DNA from: Candidatus Paracaedibacteraceae bacterium
Lineage (GTDB): Bacteria; Pseudomonadota; Alphaproteobacteria; UBA6184
DNA length: 64,000 nucleotides
Direction: 5' to 3'
NCBI GenBank assembly: GCA_024236035.1
Contig: JACKLG010000004.1
Coordinates: forward strand, 26,783-90,782
Shown piece after piece: positions 1 through 7,351 of this stretch. The notes beneath the pieces were generated by a model. That model was not told the DNA's origin, did not search any database, and saw only the letters and a list, made by a program, of their open reading frames with translations. How positions within the stretch are numbered: the stretch's first letter is position 1; every line of letters begins with the position of its first letter. The translations under genes and the position numbers were made by a program.

Positions 1-259
1 GCACCAAGCTAAAGGCTGCAAGGGTTCCAATAATCATTGCGAAGGTAGCAGAAATGGTGGCAATTTTTAAACTGTTCCATAAACTTTCCAAGATTTCAAC
101 ATTTTTAAAAAGTTCCCGATACCACTTTAATGAAAAAGATTCCCAACCATAAATACTACGTACGCTGTTAAATGAGTAAACCATAACCAGTAATAAAGGA
201 ATGTATAAAAAGGCATATCCAAAAGCCAAATAACTGAGTCGGAAGTATCGTTTATTCAT
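1..259 (-). CDS. potC: Spermidine/putrescine ABC transporter permease PotC (partial, 3' end outside window)
   Basis: This is the second inner-membrane permease of a polyamine importer. Only about 86 N-terminal residues lie in the window, and the gene runs off the left edge. The translation starts MNKRYFRLSYLAFGYAFLY, followed by a first hydrophobic segment and then FNSVRSIYGWESFSLKWY, the typical PotC N-terminus. The ATG at 259 overlaps the potB stop codon by 8 nt, so the two are translationally coupled. The order potA-potB-potC supports the assignment. The C-terminal EAA loop that contacts the ATPase cannot be seen. Confidence 0.88.
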   Translation of the reverse strand, partial: MNKRYFRLSYLAFGYAFLYIPLLLVMVYSFNSVRSIYGWESFSLKWYRELFKNVEILESLWNSLKIATISATFAMIIGTLAAFSLV

Positions 260-1190
260 CGTTAGCCTCTGCGGGTTTTTCTGCTTTTTGTAAATAGTTT
301 AAAGGAATAATCACAAATACAAACATGAGGATTGCTATTGCAGCCGAAAAAGGCCAGTCTCTATTATTAAAGAATTCATTCCATACGATTCTGCCAATCA
401 TAAGAGTGTTTGCTCCCCCTAAGATTTCGGGGATTATAAATTCACCAATGGCGGGAATAAACATAAGGATGCATCCCGCAAACAAACCATTTTTAGTAAG
501 AGGAAGGGTAACTGTAAAAAAGGTTTTTATGGGAGTAGATCCCAGATCATAGGCGGCTTCTAAATATTCTGTGTTCATTTTATCTAATGAAACATAAATT
601 GGAATAATCATAAAGGGTAGATAGCAGTAGGTGATTCCAATGACTACGGCAAATTTTGTATATAATAATTTTAGGGGTTCATTGATAATCCCTAACCACA
701 ATAAAACATTATTGATTGTTCCATGTTTTCCAAGTAAGCCAACCCAAGCATAAACACGCAACAAAAAAGAGGTGTAAAAAGGAAGGACAATAAGAAGGAT
801 GAGTAACGTTTTTACTTTAGGTGATGACTTATAAATAGCATATGCAAATGGATAGGAAATAATGACGGCAAGACATGTGGATATTAGTGCCGTTAATATA
901 GATTCCAGGTAAACTTTGAAATATAGATTATCTTTAAAAAAAGAAAGATAGTTAGAAAAAAACAATTCTACGCGCAGGTATTGACCGTCTACCCATTCAA
1001 ATAGGGGGGAAAATGGAGGGACATTGAAAACATAGTCTGACAAGCTGATTTTCACCAAGAATAAAAAAGGGAAAAGTAGAAATAGTAAAAACCAGATAGA
1101 GGGTAAAATGACCACATATTTTTCACTGGGTTTTAATAATCCAATCCAATATTTTAAACTTTTCGCTGATGTTTTTTTGTTGTTCGTCAT
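252..1190 (-). CDS. potB: Spermidine/putrescine ABC transporter permease PotB
   Basis: Inner-membrane permease of the polyamine importer, 312 aa. It has about six hydrophobic segments, the first near residues 25-45. The region EAAYDLGSTPIKTFFTVTLP matches the cytoplasmic EAA loop that docks onto PotA. The reading frame extends upstream to a TTG at 1223. I chose the ATG at 1190 because it forms an ATGA overlap with the potA stop, the coupling seen elsewhere in this operon, and because the extra 11 residues look like potA 3' sequence. It lies between potA and potC. Family assignment is firm; preference for putrescine or spermidine cannot be read from the sequence. Confidence 0.92.
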   Translation of the reverse strand: MTNNKKTSAKSLKYWIGLLKPSEKYVVILPSIWFLLFLLFPFLFLVKISLSDYVFNVPPFSPLFEWVDGQYLRVELFFSNYLSFFKDNLYFKVYLESILTALISTCLAVIISYPFAYAIYKSSPKVKTLLILLIVLPFYTSFLLRVYAWVGLLGKHGTINNVLLWLGIINEPLKLLYTKFAVVIGITYCYLPFMIIPIYVSLDKMNTEYLEAAYDLGSTPIKTFFTVTLPLTKNGLFAGCILMFIPAIGEFIIPEILGGANTLMIGRIVWNEFFNNRDWPFSAAIAILMFVFVIIPLNYLQKAEKPAEANDE

Positions 1191-2314
1191 ACTACCAGCA
1201 GCACCCCATTTTGTGGTTTCCAATGTAAGTATACTTTGTCATCCCATGTGATGGGTCTTTCTGCCCCACGCAACAAATTTGGCACCATTGCTTGCACCAC
1301 TTGTTTGGAGGGTAGTTCAATATGGTACATAGACACGTCGCCCCAGTATGCAATTTCTGTCACAACACCTGAAAGGGTATTATAATCTGCATCAAAGGGT
1401 TCTTTGGAAATTAAAACTTTTTCTGGGCGAATAGAGATATGCACACGAGAGTCTAACGCTGCGCTGGAAGCTGGGGATACATAAATTGTACATTCATTTT
1501 CATCGTCACGAATGACAGAATAGTTTTGGTGATTTTCTATAACTACACCGTCTAATACATTTGCGTTTCCTATGAATGTCGCCACGTATTGAGAGTTTGG
1601 ATATTCATAAATTTCTTTTGGGGTTCCGACTTGTAGGATTTGGCCACCTCTCATGATTCCAATACGCGTTGACATTGTCATTGCTTCTTCTTGGTCATGG
1701 GTAACCATAATAAATGTGATACCAACTTTTTCTTGAATATTTACAAGTTGAAACTGAGTTTTTTCTCTAAGCCGTTTGTCCAGGGCAGCCATGGGCTCAT
1801 CCAGCAATAAAACTCTGGGTTGTTTTGCTAAGCAGCGAGCTAATGCGATGCGTTGGCGTTGTCCGCCCGATAATTGGTTTGGAGTTCTTTTTCGTAAGTC
1901 AATCATGTCCACCAATTCTAAATAATGGTCTACACGATTAGAGATTTCTTTGCGGTGTAAGTTTTCTTGTTTTAAACCAAAGGCCACGTTTTCTTCTACC
2001 GTCATATGGGGGAACAAAGCATAAGATTGAAACATCATATTAATGGATCGTTCATAGGGTGGTAATTTTGTAATGTCCACACCATCAATTAAAATACGTC
2101 CTTTTGTAGGTGTTTCAAATCCACCAAGAATTCTGAGTAATGTAGATTTCCCGCAACCTGATCCACCCAGTAAAGAAAAGAATTCTCCCTTGTAAATTTC
2201 TAAGTCTAATTTTCGTAGGGCAGGAAAATCACCAAAGCGTTTGGTAATGCCTTCAATTTGGATTTGTGGCGTTTCATCAAATGATTGCCATGGCTCTGTG
2301 CGGTCTTTTGTCAA
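1187..2314 (-). CDS. potA: Spermidine/putrescine ABC transporter ATP-binding protein PotA
   Basis: ATPase subunit that powers polyamine import, 375 aa, cytoplasmic face of the inner membrane. Visible motifs are Walker A GGSGCGKST (about residues 50-58), the signature LSGGQRQRIALARCLA, Walker B RVLLLDEP, the H-loop VTHDQEEA, and a C-terminal TOBE-type substrate-regulatory region. The start is a TTG at 2314: no in-frame ATG exists before the first ABC strand, and a purine stretch AAGAAAG lies about 9 nt upstream. The potD stop is 35 nt upstream and potB overlaps by 4 nt downstream. The length is normal for PotA. Confidence 0.92.
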   Translation of the reverse strand: MTKDRTEPWQSFDETPQIQIEGITKRFGDFPALRKLDLEIYKGEFFSLLGGSGCGKSTLLRILGGFETPTKGRILIDGVDITKLPPYERSINMMFQSYALFPHMTVEENVAFGLKQENLHRKEISNRVDHYLELVDMIDLRKRTPNQLSGGQRQRIALARCLAKQPRVLLLDEPMAALDKRLREKTQFQLVNIQEKVGITFIMVTHDQEEAMTMSTRIGIMRGGQILQVGTPKEIYEYPNSQYVATFIGNANVLDGVVIENHQNYSVIRDDENECTIYVSPASSAALDSRVHISIRPEKVLISKEPFDADYNTLSGVVTEIAYWGDVSMYHIELPSKQVVQAMVPNLLRGAERPITWDDKVYLHWKPQNGVLLVV

Positions 2315-2349
2315 CGGCGAACTTTCTTAATTAAAGATTGATTTAAACG

Positions 2350-3468
2350 TTAGTATCCTACAAGAATTTTAAAAAATTGTCGATTCATTCTGCGTTCGTT
2401 TTTTGAATTTATCTGCCTGTTTACTTTTATACGCTTCATTATGTGGGGGGCTGGATATAATATTGGGTTGTTTACAATTTCGGGTAGAATAAATTTTTTG
2501 GAAAGAGAGCTGGTGTTGGCAAAGCGCACGCGGTTTGTTACATGAGCCATATTTTCTGCTTTTAATAAAAAATTAATGAACTGGTGTGCAGCATCTGGAT
2601 TGGAAGAATTACAAGGTATGGCTAAACCGTCCACCCCTTTATACGTACCTTCTTTTGGTGTTACATATTGTATTTTTCGGCCTTGTGTTTCTGCCAATAT
2701 TTGGGAAACTATGGCGTCACCATTCCATATAAACGCGATGGCAACTTCTCCAGCGCCTAAAGCCTGAATGGCCGCGTCCGAAGATAAAAAAACATGCCAG
2801 TAGGGGCGGGCCTTTTTGGCGAGGTCTGCTGCTGTTTCAATAAAATTATCGGGAGTGTTTTCTGGAGAATACCCTTTCCAAAATCCTAAAGCGCCAAATA
2901 ATTCATAGGCGCTGGAAATTGTGGCCACACCCTTTGATGCGATCTTTTTTAATTTTTCTGGGTTAAACATGTATTCCCAGCCATCGATTTCTTCTGAGGG
3001 GAATGCTTCGTTAAATACCTCAACATTATAAGCGTATCCAGAGCTTGCCCATAAGTAGGGAATAGAATAAATGGTATCGTTTTCTTTAAAGTCATCTAAA
3101 AAATCAGTATCGATGTTTTTGATGTTTGGAATCTTTCTTAAGTCTAAAGGCTTATATAGACCCATTTTGATATGACGAAATACGTAAGGGGTGGATGGGT
3201 AAACTAGATCATATTCAGATTTACCCGTAAGTAGTTTAGCCTCTAAGGCTTCATCGGAATCCATATAATCAATATGAAGTTTTATGCCTGTTTGGGCTTC
3301 AAATTCTTTTTGTAAGTCGGGAGATATAAAGTCTGCCCACGTGTATATATTTAAAGTTTTATCTGTGGGATTCCCAGATTGCTTAAGGGGGGCTGAAAAC
3401 AAGTAATAAATTCCCCCAAAAAACAACAAACATGAGAAAGCAATAAGGATATAAGCTTTTTTTATCAT
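2350..3468 (-). CDS. potD: Spermidine/putrescine-binding periplasmic protein PotD
   Basis: Extracytoplasmic solute-binding protein (372 aa) delivering polyamines to PotABC. After a hydrophobic N-terminus (about residues 6-28) come LNIYTWADFISPDLQKEFE, the first strand-helix of the PotD/PotF family, and WASSGYAYN and FIWNGDA further on. No convincing lipobox is seen, so it is either cleaved by signal peptidase I or membrane-anchored. The frame is open up to a TTG at 3501, but the ATG at 3468 overlaps the serC stop as ATGA and begins a clean MIKK signal sequence, so I prefer it. Only 35 nt separate its stop from potA. Confidence 0.9.
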   Translation of the reverse strand: MIKKAYILIAFSCLLFFGGIYYLFSAPLKQSGNPTDKTLNIYTWADFISPDLQKEFEAQTGIKLHIDYMDSDEALEAKLLTGKSEYDLVYPSTPYVFRHIKMGLYKPLDLRKIPNIKNIDTDFLDDFKENDTIYSIPYLWASSGYAYNVEVFNEAFPSEEIDGWEYMFNPEKLKKIASKGVATISSAYELFGALGFWKGYSPENTPDNFIETAADLAKKARPYWHVFLSSDAAIQALGAGEVAIAFIWNGDAIVSQILAETQGRKIQYVTPKEGTYKGVDGLAIPCNSSNPDAAHQFINFLLKAENMAHVTNRVRFANTSSLSKKFILPEIVNNPILYPAPHIMKRIKVNRQINSKNERRMNRQFFKILVGY

Positions 3469-4589
3469 TGTATATATTCGTAATAGACCCAGTCGATCCA
3501 ATTTAACAAGAGGAGCAGATCATTTTTTTCGATTGTAGGGCCGTTCCATACTCTTAAGTTGGCAGGAACGCCTTTAAAACCCTTAATATCAAATGCTACT
3601 TTTTCATTGGCAAGTATCTGGGTGATTTTTAAAATTTCACTCTCGTCAATAGGTTTACCACCTTTTAATATTTGGATGCAAGAATTGACAGTGGATCTGT
3701 TTTCTGGGTTTTTTATCAAAGGCAACACCCAGTCTCGTTGTTCTGCCCATGTGCGCACCGTGTCATAATTCTGCTGTGTTCTGGAAATTAAGAAAGAAAG
3801 CCCCCCATTTTTTTCGGCCCAGTTTAAACTCTGCATATAGTCTTCTAAGCATAACATTGAGGGGGTGTTAATTGTTCCACCATCGTATATATCTGTCCTA
3901 AGGCCTGTAGGTGTTTTAAGCTTAAAAATATAAGGTACAGGCCATTTGGGCGTATAATTTTCAAGGCGGCTTATTGCTTTGGGGCTCAAAGCTATTAAAC
4001 CATGGGCCGCCTCTCCACCCATTCCTTTTTGCCAAGAAAAACACGTAATGTCTAACTTTTCCCAGGGTAGTTCCACACAAAATGCAGCAGAGGTAGCATC
4101 GCATATTGTAAGGCCTGTTCCGGGAGTATGCCAGTCCAAGTTACCCACAGTTGCACCTGTAGAGGTTGCGTTCCATACAAACAGCACATCATGATCTGGG
4201 TTTACTTTTTCTGTGTTGGGCATTTCCCCTATGGGAGATTCATATAGATTGGTAGAGATATTAAGAGAAGCAACATCATTTGCCCAGCGCTGACCAAATA
4301 CATCCCACACTAATATATCCACAGGTCGTTCACCCAAGAAATTCCACATAGCCATTGTAATAGCCCCGGTGGCGGACCCTGGAACTAAGGCTATTTTGTA
4401 ATCTTCTGGTATTTCAAGCACTTTACGGGTTTTGTCCAACATTGCTTTAATGGCACTCTCTCCATCCGTGGATCGGTGAGATCGACTGAGCAAGGCGTTG
4501 GAAAGTTTTCCCAGTTTCCATTCGGGTGTTTTAGCACAAGGACCCGAGCAAAAATTAGGGTTGTTTGGTTTAAGGGTAGGCTTTTCCAT
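3465..4589 (-). CDS. serC: Phosphoserine aminotransferase (alphaproteobacterial type)
   Basis: PLP enzyme that converts 3-phosphohydroxypyruvate to phosphoserine in serine synthesis; the same family can act in pyridoxal phosphate synthesis. It has 374 aa. NPNFCSGPCAKTPEW at the N-terminus and FSWQKGMGGE with the PLP lysine at residue 188 are typical of the alphaproteobacterial SerC subgroup. The ATG at 4589 has GGAAGA seven nt upstream; the longer frame to a TTG at 4619 has no such site. Unusually, it sits at the head of the pot operon and its stop overlaps the potD start. No serA or serB is present in the window. Confidence 0.9.
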   Translation of the reverse strand: MEKPTLKPNNPNFCSGPCAKTPEWKLGKLSNALLSRSHRSTDGESAIKAMLDKTRKVLEIPEDYKIALVPGSATGAITMAMWNFLGERPVDILVWDVFGQRWANDVASLNISTNLYESPIGEMPNTEKVNPDHDVLFVWNATSTGATVGNLDWHTPGTGLTICDATSAAFCVELPWEKLDITCFSWQKGMGGEAAHGLIALSPKAISRLENYTPKWPVPYIFKLKTPTGLRTDIYDGGTINTPSMLCLEDYMQSLNWAEKNGGLSFLISRTQQNYDTVRTWAEQRDWVLPLIKNPENRSTVNSCIQILKGGKPIDESEILKITQILANEKVAFDIKGFKGVPANLRVWNGPTIEKNDLLLLLNWIDWVYYEYIQ

Positions 4590-4642
4590 TGTTGTCTTCC
4601 ATAAATAAAGGGAGCGCAAATGTTTAATTTGGCCCCCTTTCC

Positions 4643-4667
4643 AGTTAGTTTTTTTATTTAACTAACT
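4643..4667. repeat. 8-bp inverted repeat after rpmE
   Basis: AGTTAGTT at 4643-4650 and AACTAACT at 4660-4667 form a perfect stem with a 9-nt AT-only loop, directly after the rpmE stop codon. On the minus strand the stem is followed by GGAAAGGGGG rather than a U-tract, so it would be a weak terminator at most. It may be an attenuator or a 3'-end stabiliser between rpmE and serC. Confidence 0.4.
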
Positions 4668-4892
4668 TTACGATAACTTAAATCCATCAAAGCGTTTTTT
4701 GAAGCGACCAAGCTGGCCTGCTGTGTCAAGTAGTTTCATACCACCACCCGTCCAGGCTGGATGAGAAAGAGGGTCTACATCTAAGCTAAGTTGATCACCT
4801 TCTTTTCCCCAAGTGGATCGTGTTTCAAATTTTGATCCATCTGTCATTACCACTGTAATTTTGTGGTAGTCTGGATGCCCTTGTTTTTTCAT
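4668..4892 (-). CDS. rpmE: 50S ribosomal protein L31
   Basis: Large-subunit ribosomal protein, 74 aa. [20 protein letters not shown] and [13 protein letters not shown] are the hallmarks of L31. All four cysteines of zinc-binding L31 are absent, as in the zinc-free form usual in Alphaproteobacteria. The frame continues to 4952, but the ATG at 4892 has GGAGA about 7 nt upstream and gives the normal length. It is transcribed away from rsmG and leads the serC-pot gene run. Confidence 0.95.
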   Translation of the reverse strand: MKKQGHPDYHKITVVMTDGSKFETRSTWGKEGDQLSLDVDPLSHPAWTGGGMKLLDTAGQLGRFKKRFDGFKLS

Positions 4893-5005
4893 AATTTTCT
4901 CCAAGTCAAAATAATTTGGTTGTATATTACCAATTATTTCGCTTGACAACAAGGATATTTATCAATAAATTTTTCTTTTCTTCTATCTTTTCTTGGGAGT
5001 ATTAA

Positions 5006-5569
5006 TTGTTGGTTTCCACAGATGTTTTGGAAGGCCGTTTGGCGACCTATGAAGAGCTGTTGCTAAAATGGTCAGCAAGTTTGAATCTTGTTTCGAAAAA
5101 TACCTTAAATGATATTCGTAGGCGCCACTTTGCCGATTCCTTGCAGCTGACACCTTTTTTAAAACCAGAGGATAGTGTAATAGACATAGGCGCTGGTGCG
5201 GGGTTTCCTGGCATGGTTCTGGCTATGGCAGGGTTCAACCTAACCCTTGTGGAGAGTGATCAAAAGAAATGCGTATTTTTAGAAAATGTTTCACGTGAAA
5301 CACAAACCCCTGTAAAAATAGTTTGTGACCGTATTGAAAATTTTGTAACAGAAGACAAAACTTTTGATGTTGTTTGCTCAAGAGGAGTAGCTTCTTTATC
5401 CACACTTATTTCTTGGTCCACCCACTTAGTTGAAAAAGAAAAATCTAAAGGACTTTTTTTGAAAGGTGAAAATGTTGTCTCTGAGCTAAAAGAGATTTCT
5501 TCGGATAAGTTTTCCAAAATTGAAAGTGTCAGTAATCCGGGGTCGTATATCATTCAATATCAATATTGA
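5006..5569 (+). CDS. rsmG: 16S rRNA (guanine-527-N7) methyltransferase RsmG (GidB)
   Basis: SAM-dependent enzyme that methylates G527 of 16S rRNA, 187 aa. DIGAGAGFPGMVLA (about residues 67-80) is the SAM-binding loop, CSRGVASL is the conserved central motif, and KWSASLNLVSKNTL is the usual N-terminal helix. The start is TTG at 5006 with GGGAG six nt upstream; no suitable ATG exists. Residues VSRET are encoded by an embedded parS site. parA follows after 76 nt. The usual upstream partner mnmG (gidA) is absent; rpmE is divergent instead. Confidence 0.94.
   Translation: MLVSTDVLEGRLATYEELLLKWSASLNLVSKNTLNDIRRRHFADSLQLTPFLKPEDSVIDIGAGAGFPGMVLAMAGFNLTLVESDQKKCVFLENVSRETQTPVKIVCDRIENFVTEDKTFDVVCSRGVASLSTLISWSTHLVEKEKSKGLFLKGENVVSELKEISSDKFSKIESVSNPGSYIIQYQY
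5287..5302. other. parS centromere site inside rsmG
   Basis: The 16-mer TGTTTCACGTGAAACA is a perfect match to the canonical chromosomal parS palindrome recognised by ParB. It lies within the rsmG coding sequence, where it encodes VSRET, about 345 bp before parA. It presumably nucleates ParB spreading and SMC loading near the origin; that role is known for the family and was not tested here. Confidence 0.95.
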
Positions 5570-5578
5570 AAATAATTT

Positions 5579-5594
5579 TGTTTCACGTGAAACA
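5579..5594. other. parS centromere site between rsmG and parA
   Basis: A second perfect TGTTTCACGTGAAACA, 276 bp after the end of the first site and 51 bp before the parA ATG. It lies in the rsmG-parA intergenic gap, so ParB binding there could also affect parAB transcription (inference). Confidence 0.95.
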
Positions 5595-5645
5595 TAAAAT
5601 CTGTTAAATTAAACTCAAATAAAAATTAAGGCAGATTGTTGTATC

Positions 5646-6440
5646 ATGACAAAAGTAATTACTATTGCTAACCAAAAAGGTGGGGTGGGGAAAACCACTA
5701 CGGCTGTAAATTTGGCAACAGCGTTAAGTACCATTCCTAAAAAAGTATTATTAATAGATTTAGACCCGCAAGGAAATGCCTCGACCGGTTTTGGGATAGG
5801 GGCAGCTCAAAGAAAATTTAATAGCTATTCAATTTTTCTAAAAGAGAGGTCTCCTAGAGAAGCAATTCAAGCTACAGAAGTTCCTGGTTTATATATTATA
5901 CCAGCCAATAATGACTTGTCTGCTTTCGCAGTAGAAATTTCTAATATGGAAAATAGAGAATACTTATTAAAGCAAGTCATTACAAATGAATTTTCTGATT
6001 TTGATTATGTGTTTATTGATACGCCGCCGACTTTGGGTTTGTTAACAATAAATTCTTTAGTAGCGTGCAATAGTGTTTTGATTCCTACACAATGTGAATT
6101 TTATGCCATGGAAGGTTTGGCACAGTTGTTAAAAACGATACAACGCATTCAACAGAATTTTAATAAAAAATTAAACATCCAGGGAATAATCTTAACCATG
6201 GCGGATAAGCGAAGTAATTTAAGCTTGCACGTGGAGTCAGAAGTGAGGGAGCATTTTAAAGAATTGGTATATAATGTAGTGGTACCACGTAACGTGAAAG
6301 TTTCAGAAGCGCCATCATTTGGTAAACCTGTGCTTCTTTATAATTTTAAATGTCCGGGATCCCAGTCATATGTACAATTAGCCAAAGAGTTTTTAGACCG
6401 TGAAATATATTTACAAAAACAGGGAGAGGTAAATGGATAA
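5646..6440 (+). CDS. parA: Chromosome partitioning ATPase ParA (Soj)
   Basis: Deviant Walker-type ATPase that moves ParB-parS complexes along the nucleoid, 264 aa. The signature KGGVGKTTTA has the two lysines at residues 11 and 16. DLDPQGNASTGFG and DYVFIDTPPTLGLLT are the further ATPase motifs. ATG at 5646 is the only sensible start. parB overlaps by 8 nt, so the two are coupled. The lack of an N-terminal DNA-binding extension shows a chromosomal-type ParA. Confidence 0.96.
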   Translation: MTKVITIANQKGGVGKTTTAVNLATALSTIPKKVLLIDLDPQGNASTGFGIGAAQRKFNSYSIFLKERSPREAIQATEVPGLYIIPANNDLSAFAVEISNMENREYLLKQVITNEFSDFDYVFIDTPPTLGLLTINSLVACNSVLIPTQCEFYAMEGLAQLLKTIQRIQQNFNKKLNIQGIILTMADKRSNLSLHVESEVREHFKELVYNVVVPRNVKVSEAPSFGKPVLLYNFKCPGSQSYVQLAKEFLDREIYLQKQGEVNG

Positions 6441-7344
6441 AAAGCGCAGTAGTGGGTTGGGAACAGGATTATCTTCGCTGCTTGGGCCTGAAATTTCATC
6501 GGGGGCCCCGACTAATTCAGGGCAAGATATATTTCAAGTAAACGTGGATCATATCCGCCCATGTGCTTTTCAACCCCGCAAACATTTTTCTGAAGGAGAG
6601 TTGAATGAGTTAGCAGACTCTATCAGGCAAAATGGGGTATTGCAGCCAATTATTGTTCGTCAAATCAATGAAGATCATTATGAAATAATCGCAGGGGAGC
6701 GGCGCTGGCGAGCCTGTAAGAAGGCTGGACTGCGATTTATTCCAGTAATTGTTAAAGAAGCTTCTGATAAAGAAGTTTTACATTATGCTATTATTGAAAA
6801 TATTCAACGAGAAAATCTTACACCTTTAGAAGAAGCAGAATCTTATGAAAAGCTACGTCAAGATTATGGTTATACACATGAAGAGTTGGCCCATGTGTTG
6901 GGAAAAAGCCGCAGTTATATATCCAATACGTTAAGGTTAAATTCTTTAGATGAAAAAGTAAAACAAGCAATTCAAGAAAATAGTATTTCAGCCGGACACG
7001 CCCGAGCATTGGTTGGTTTGCCAATAACAGAACAAGAAAAAATCATTCAAGATATTGTACGAAATTCTTTAAGCGTTAGAGGGCTAGAAAACAAAATAAG
7101 GTCTCAAAAAAATAATACGAAGCCAGGAAAATCATCGAATAAAAATAAGGAGGGATCATTACCAAAATTTGAGCCATATGATGATGCGGATACGGTGGCT
7201 GTACAAACACATCTTTCTGACATATTGCAAAGTGAGGTAAAAATAAATATCGTAGAAAATCGCCCTGTATTAACGATTGCGTGTGAAAGCTTTGAGGTTT
7301 TGGATATGTGTGTGGAAAGATTGTCTGTTGCTTCTAAAATTTAG
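6433..7344 (+). CDS. parB: Chromosome partitioning protein ParB (Spo0J)
   Basis: ParB CTPase/DNA-binding protein, 303 aa, which loads on the two nearby parS sites. The ParB/Srx-type N-domain shows LADSIRQNGVLQPIIVRQ and GERRWRACKKAG. The helix-turn-helix THEELAHVLGKSRSYISNTL (about residues 154-173) reads parS. A basic, Asn/Lys/Ser-rich linker near residue 220-240 precedes the C-terminal dimerisation domain. It overlaps parA by 8 nt and converges with tamB only 7 nt away, with no visible hairpin terminator in between. Confidence 0.96.
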   Translation: MDKKRSSGLGTGLSSLLGPEISSGAPTNSGQDIFQVNVDHIRPCAFQPRKHFSEGELNELADSIRQNGVLQPIIVRQINEDHYEIIAGERRWRACKKAGLRFIPVIVKEASDKEVLHYAIIENIQRENLTPLEEAESYEKLRQDYGYTHEELAHVLGKSRSYISNTLRLNSLDEKVKQAIQENSISAGHARALVGLPITEQEKIIQDIVRNSLSVRGLENKIRSQKNNTKPGKSSNKNKEGSLPKFEPYDDADTVAVQTHLSDILQSEVKINIVENRPVLTIACESFEVLDMCVERLSVASKI

Positions 7345-7351
7345 AACATAA

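Noticed and set aside
1191..1223. Upstream TTG extension of potB
   Set aside because: The ATG at 1190 overlaps the potA stop as ATGA and gives a normal PotB N-terminus.
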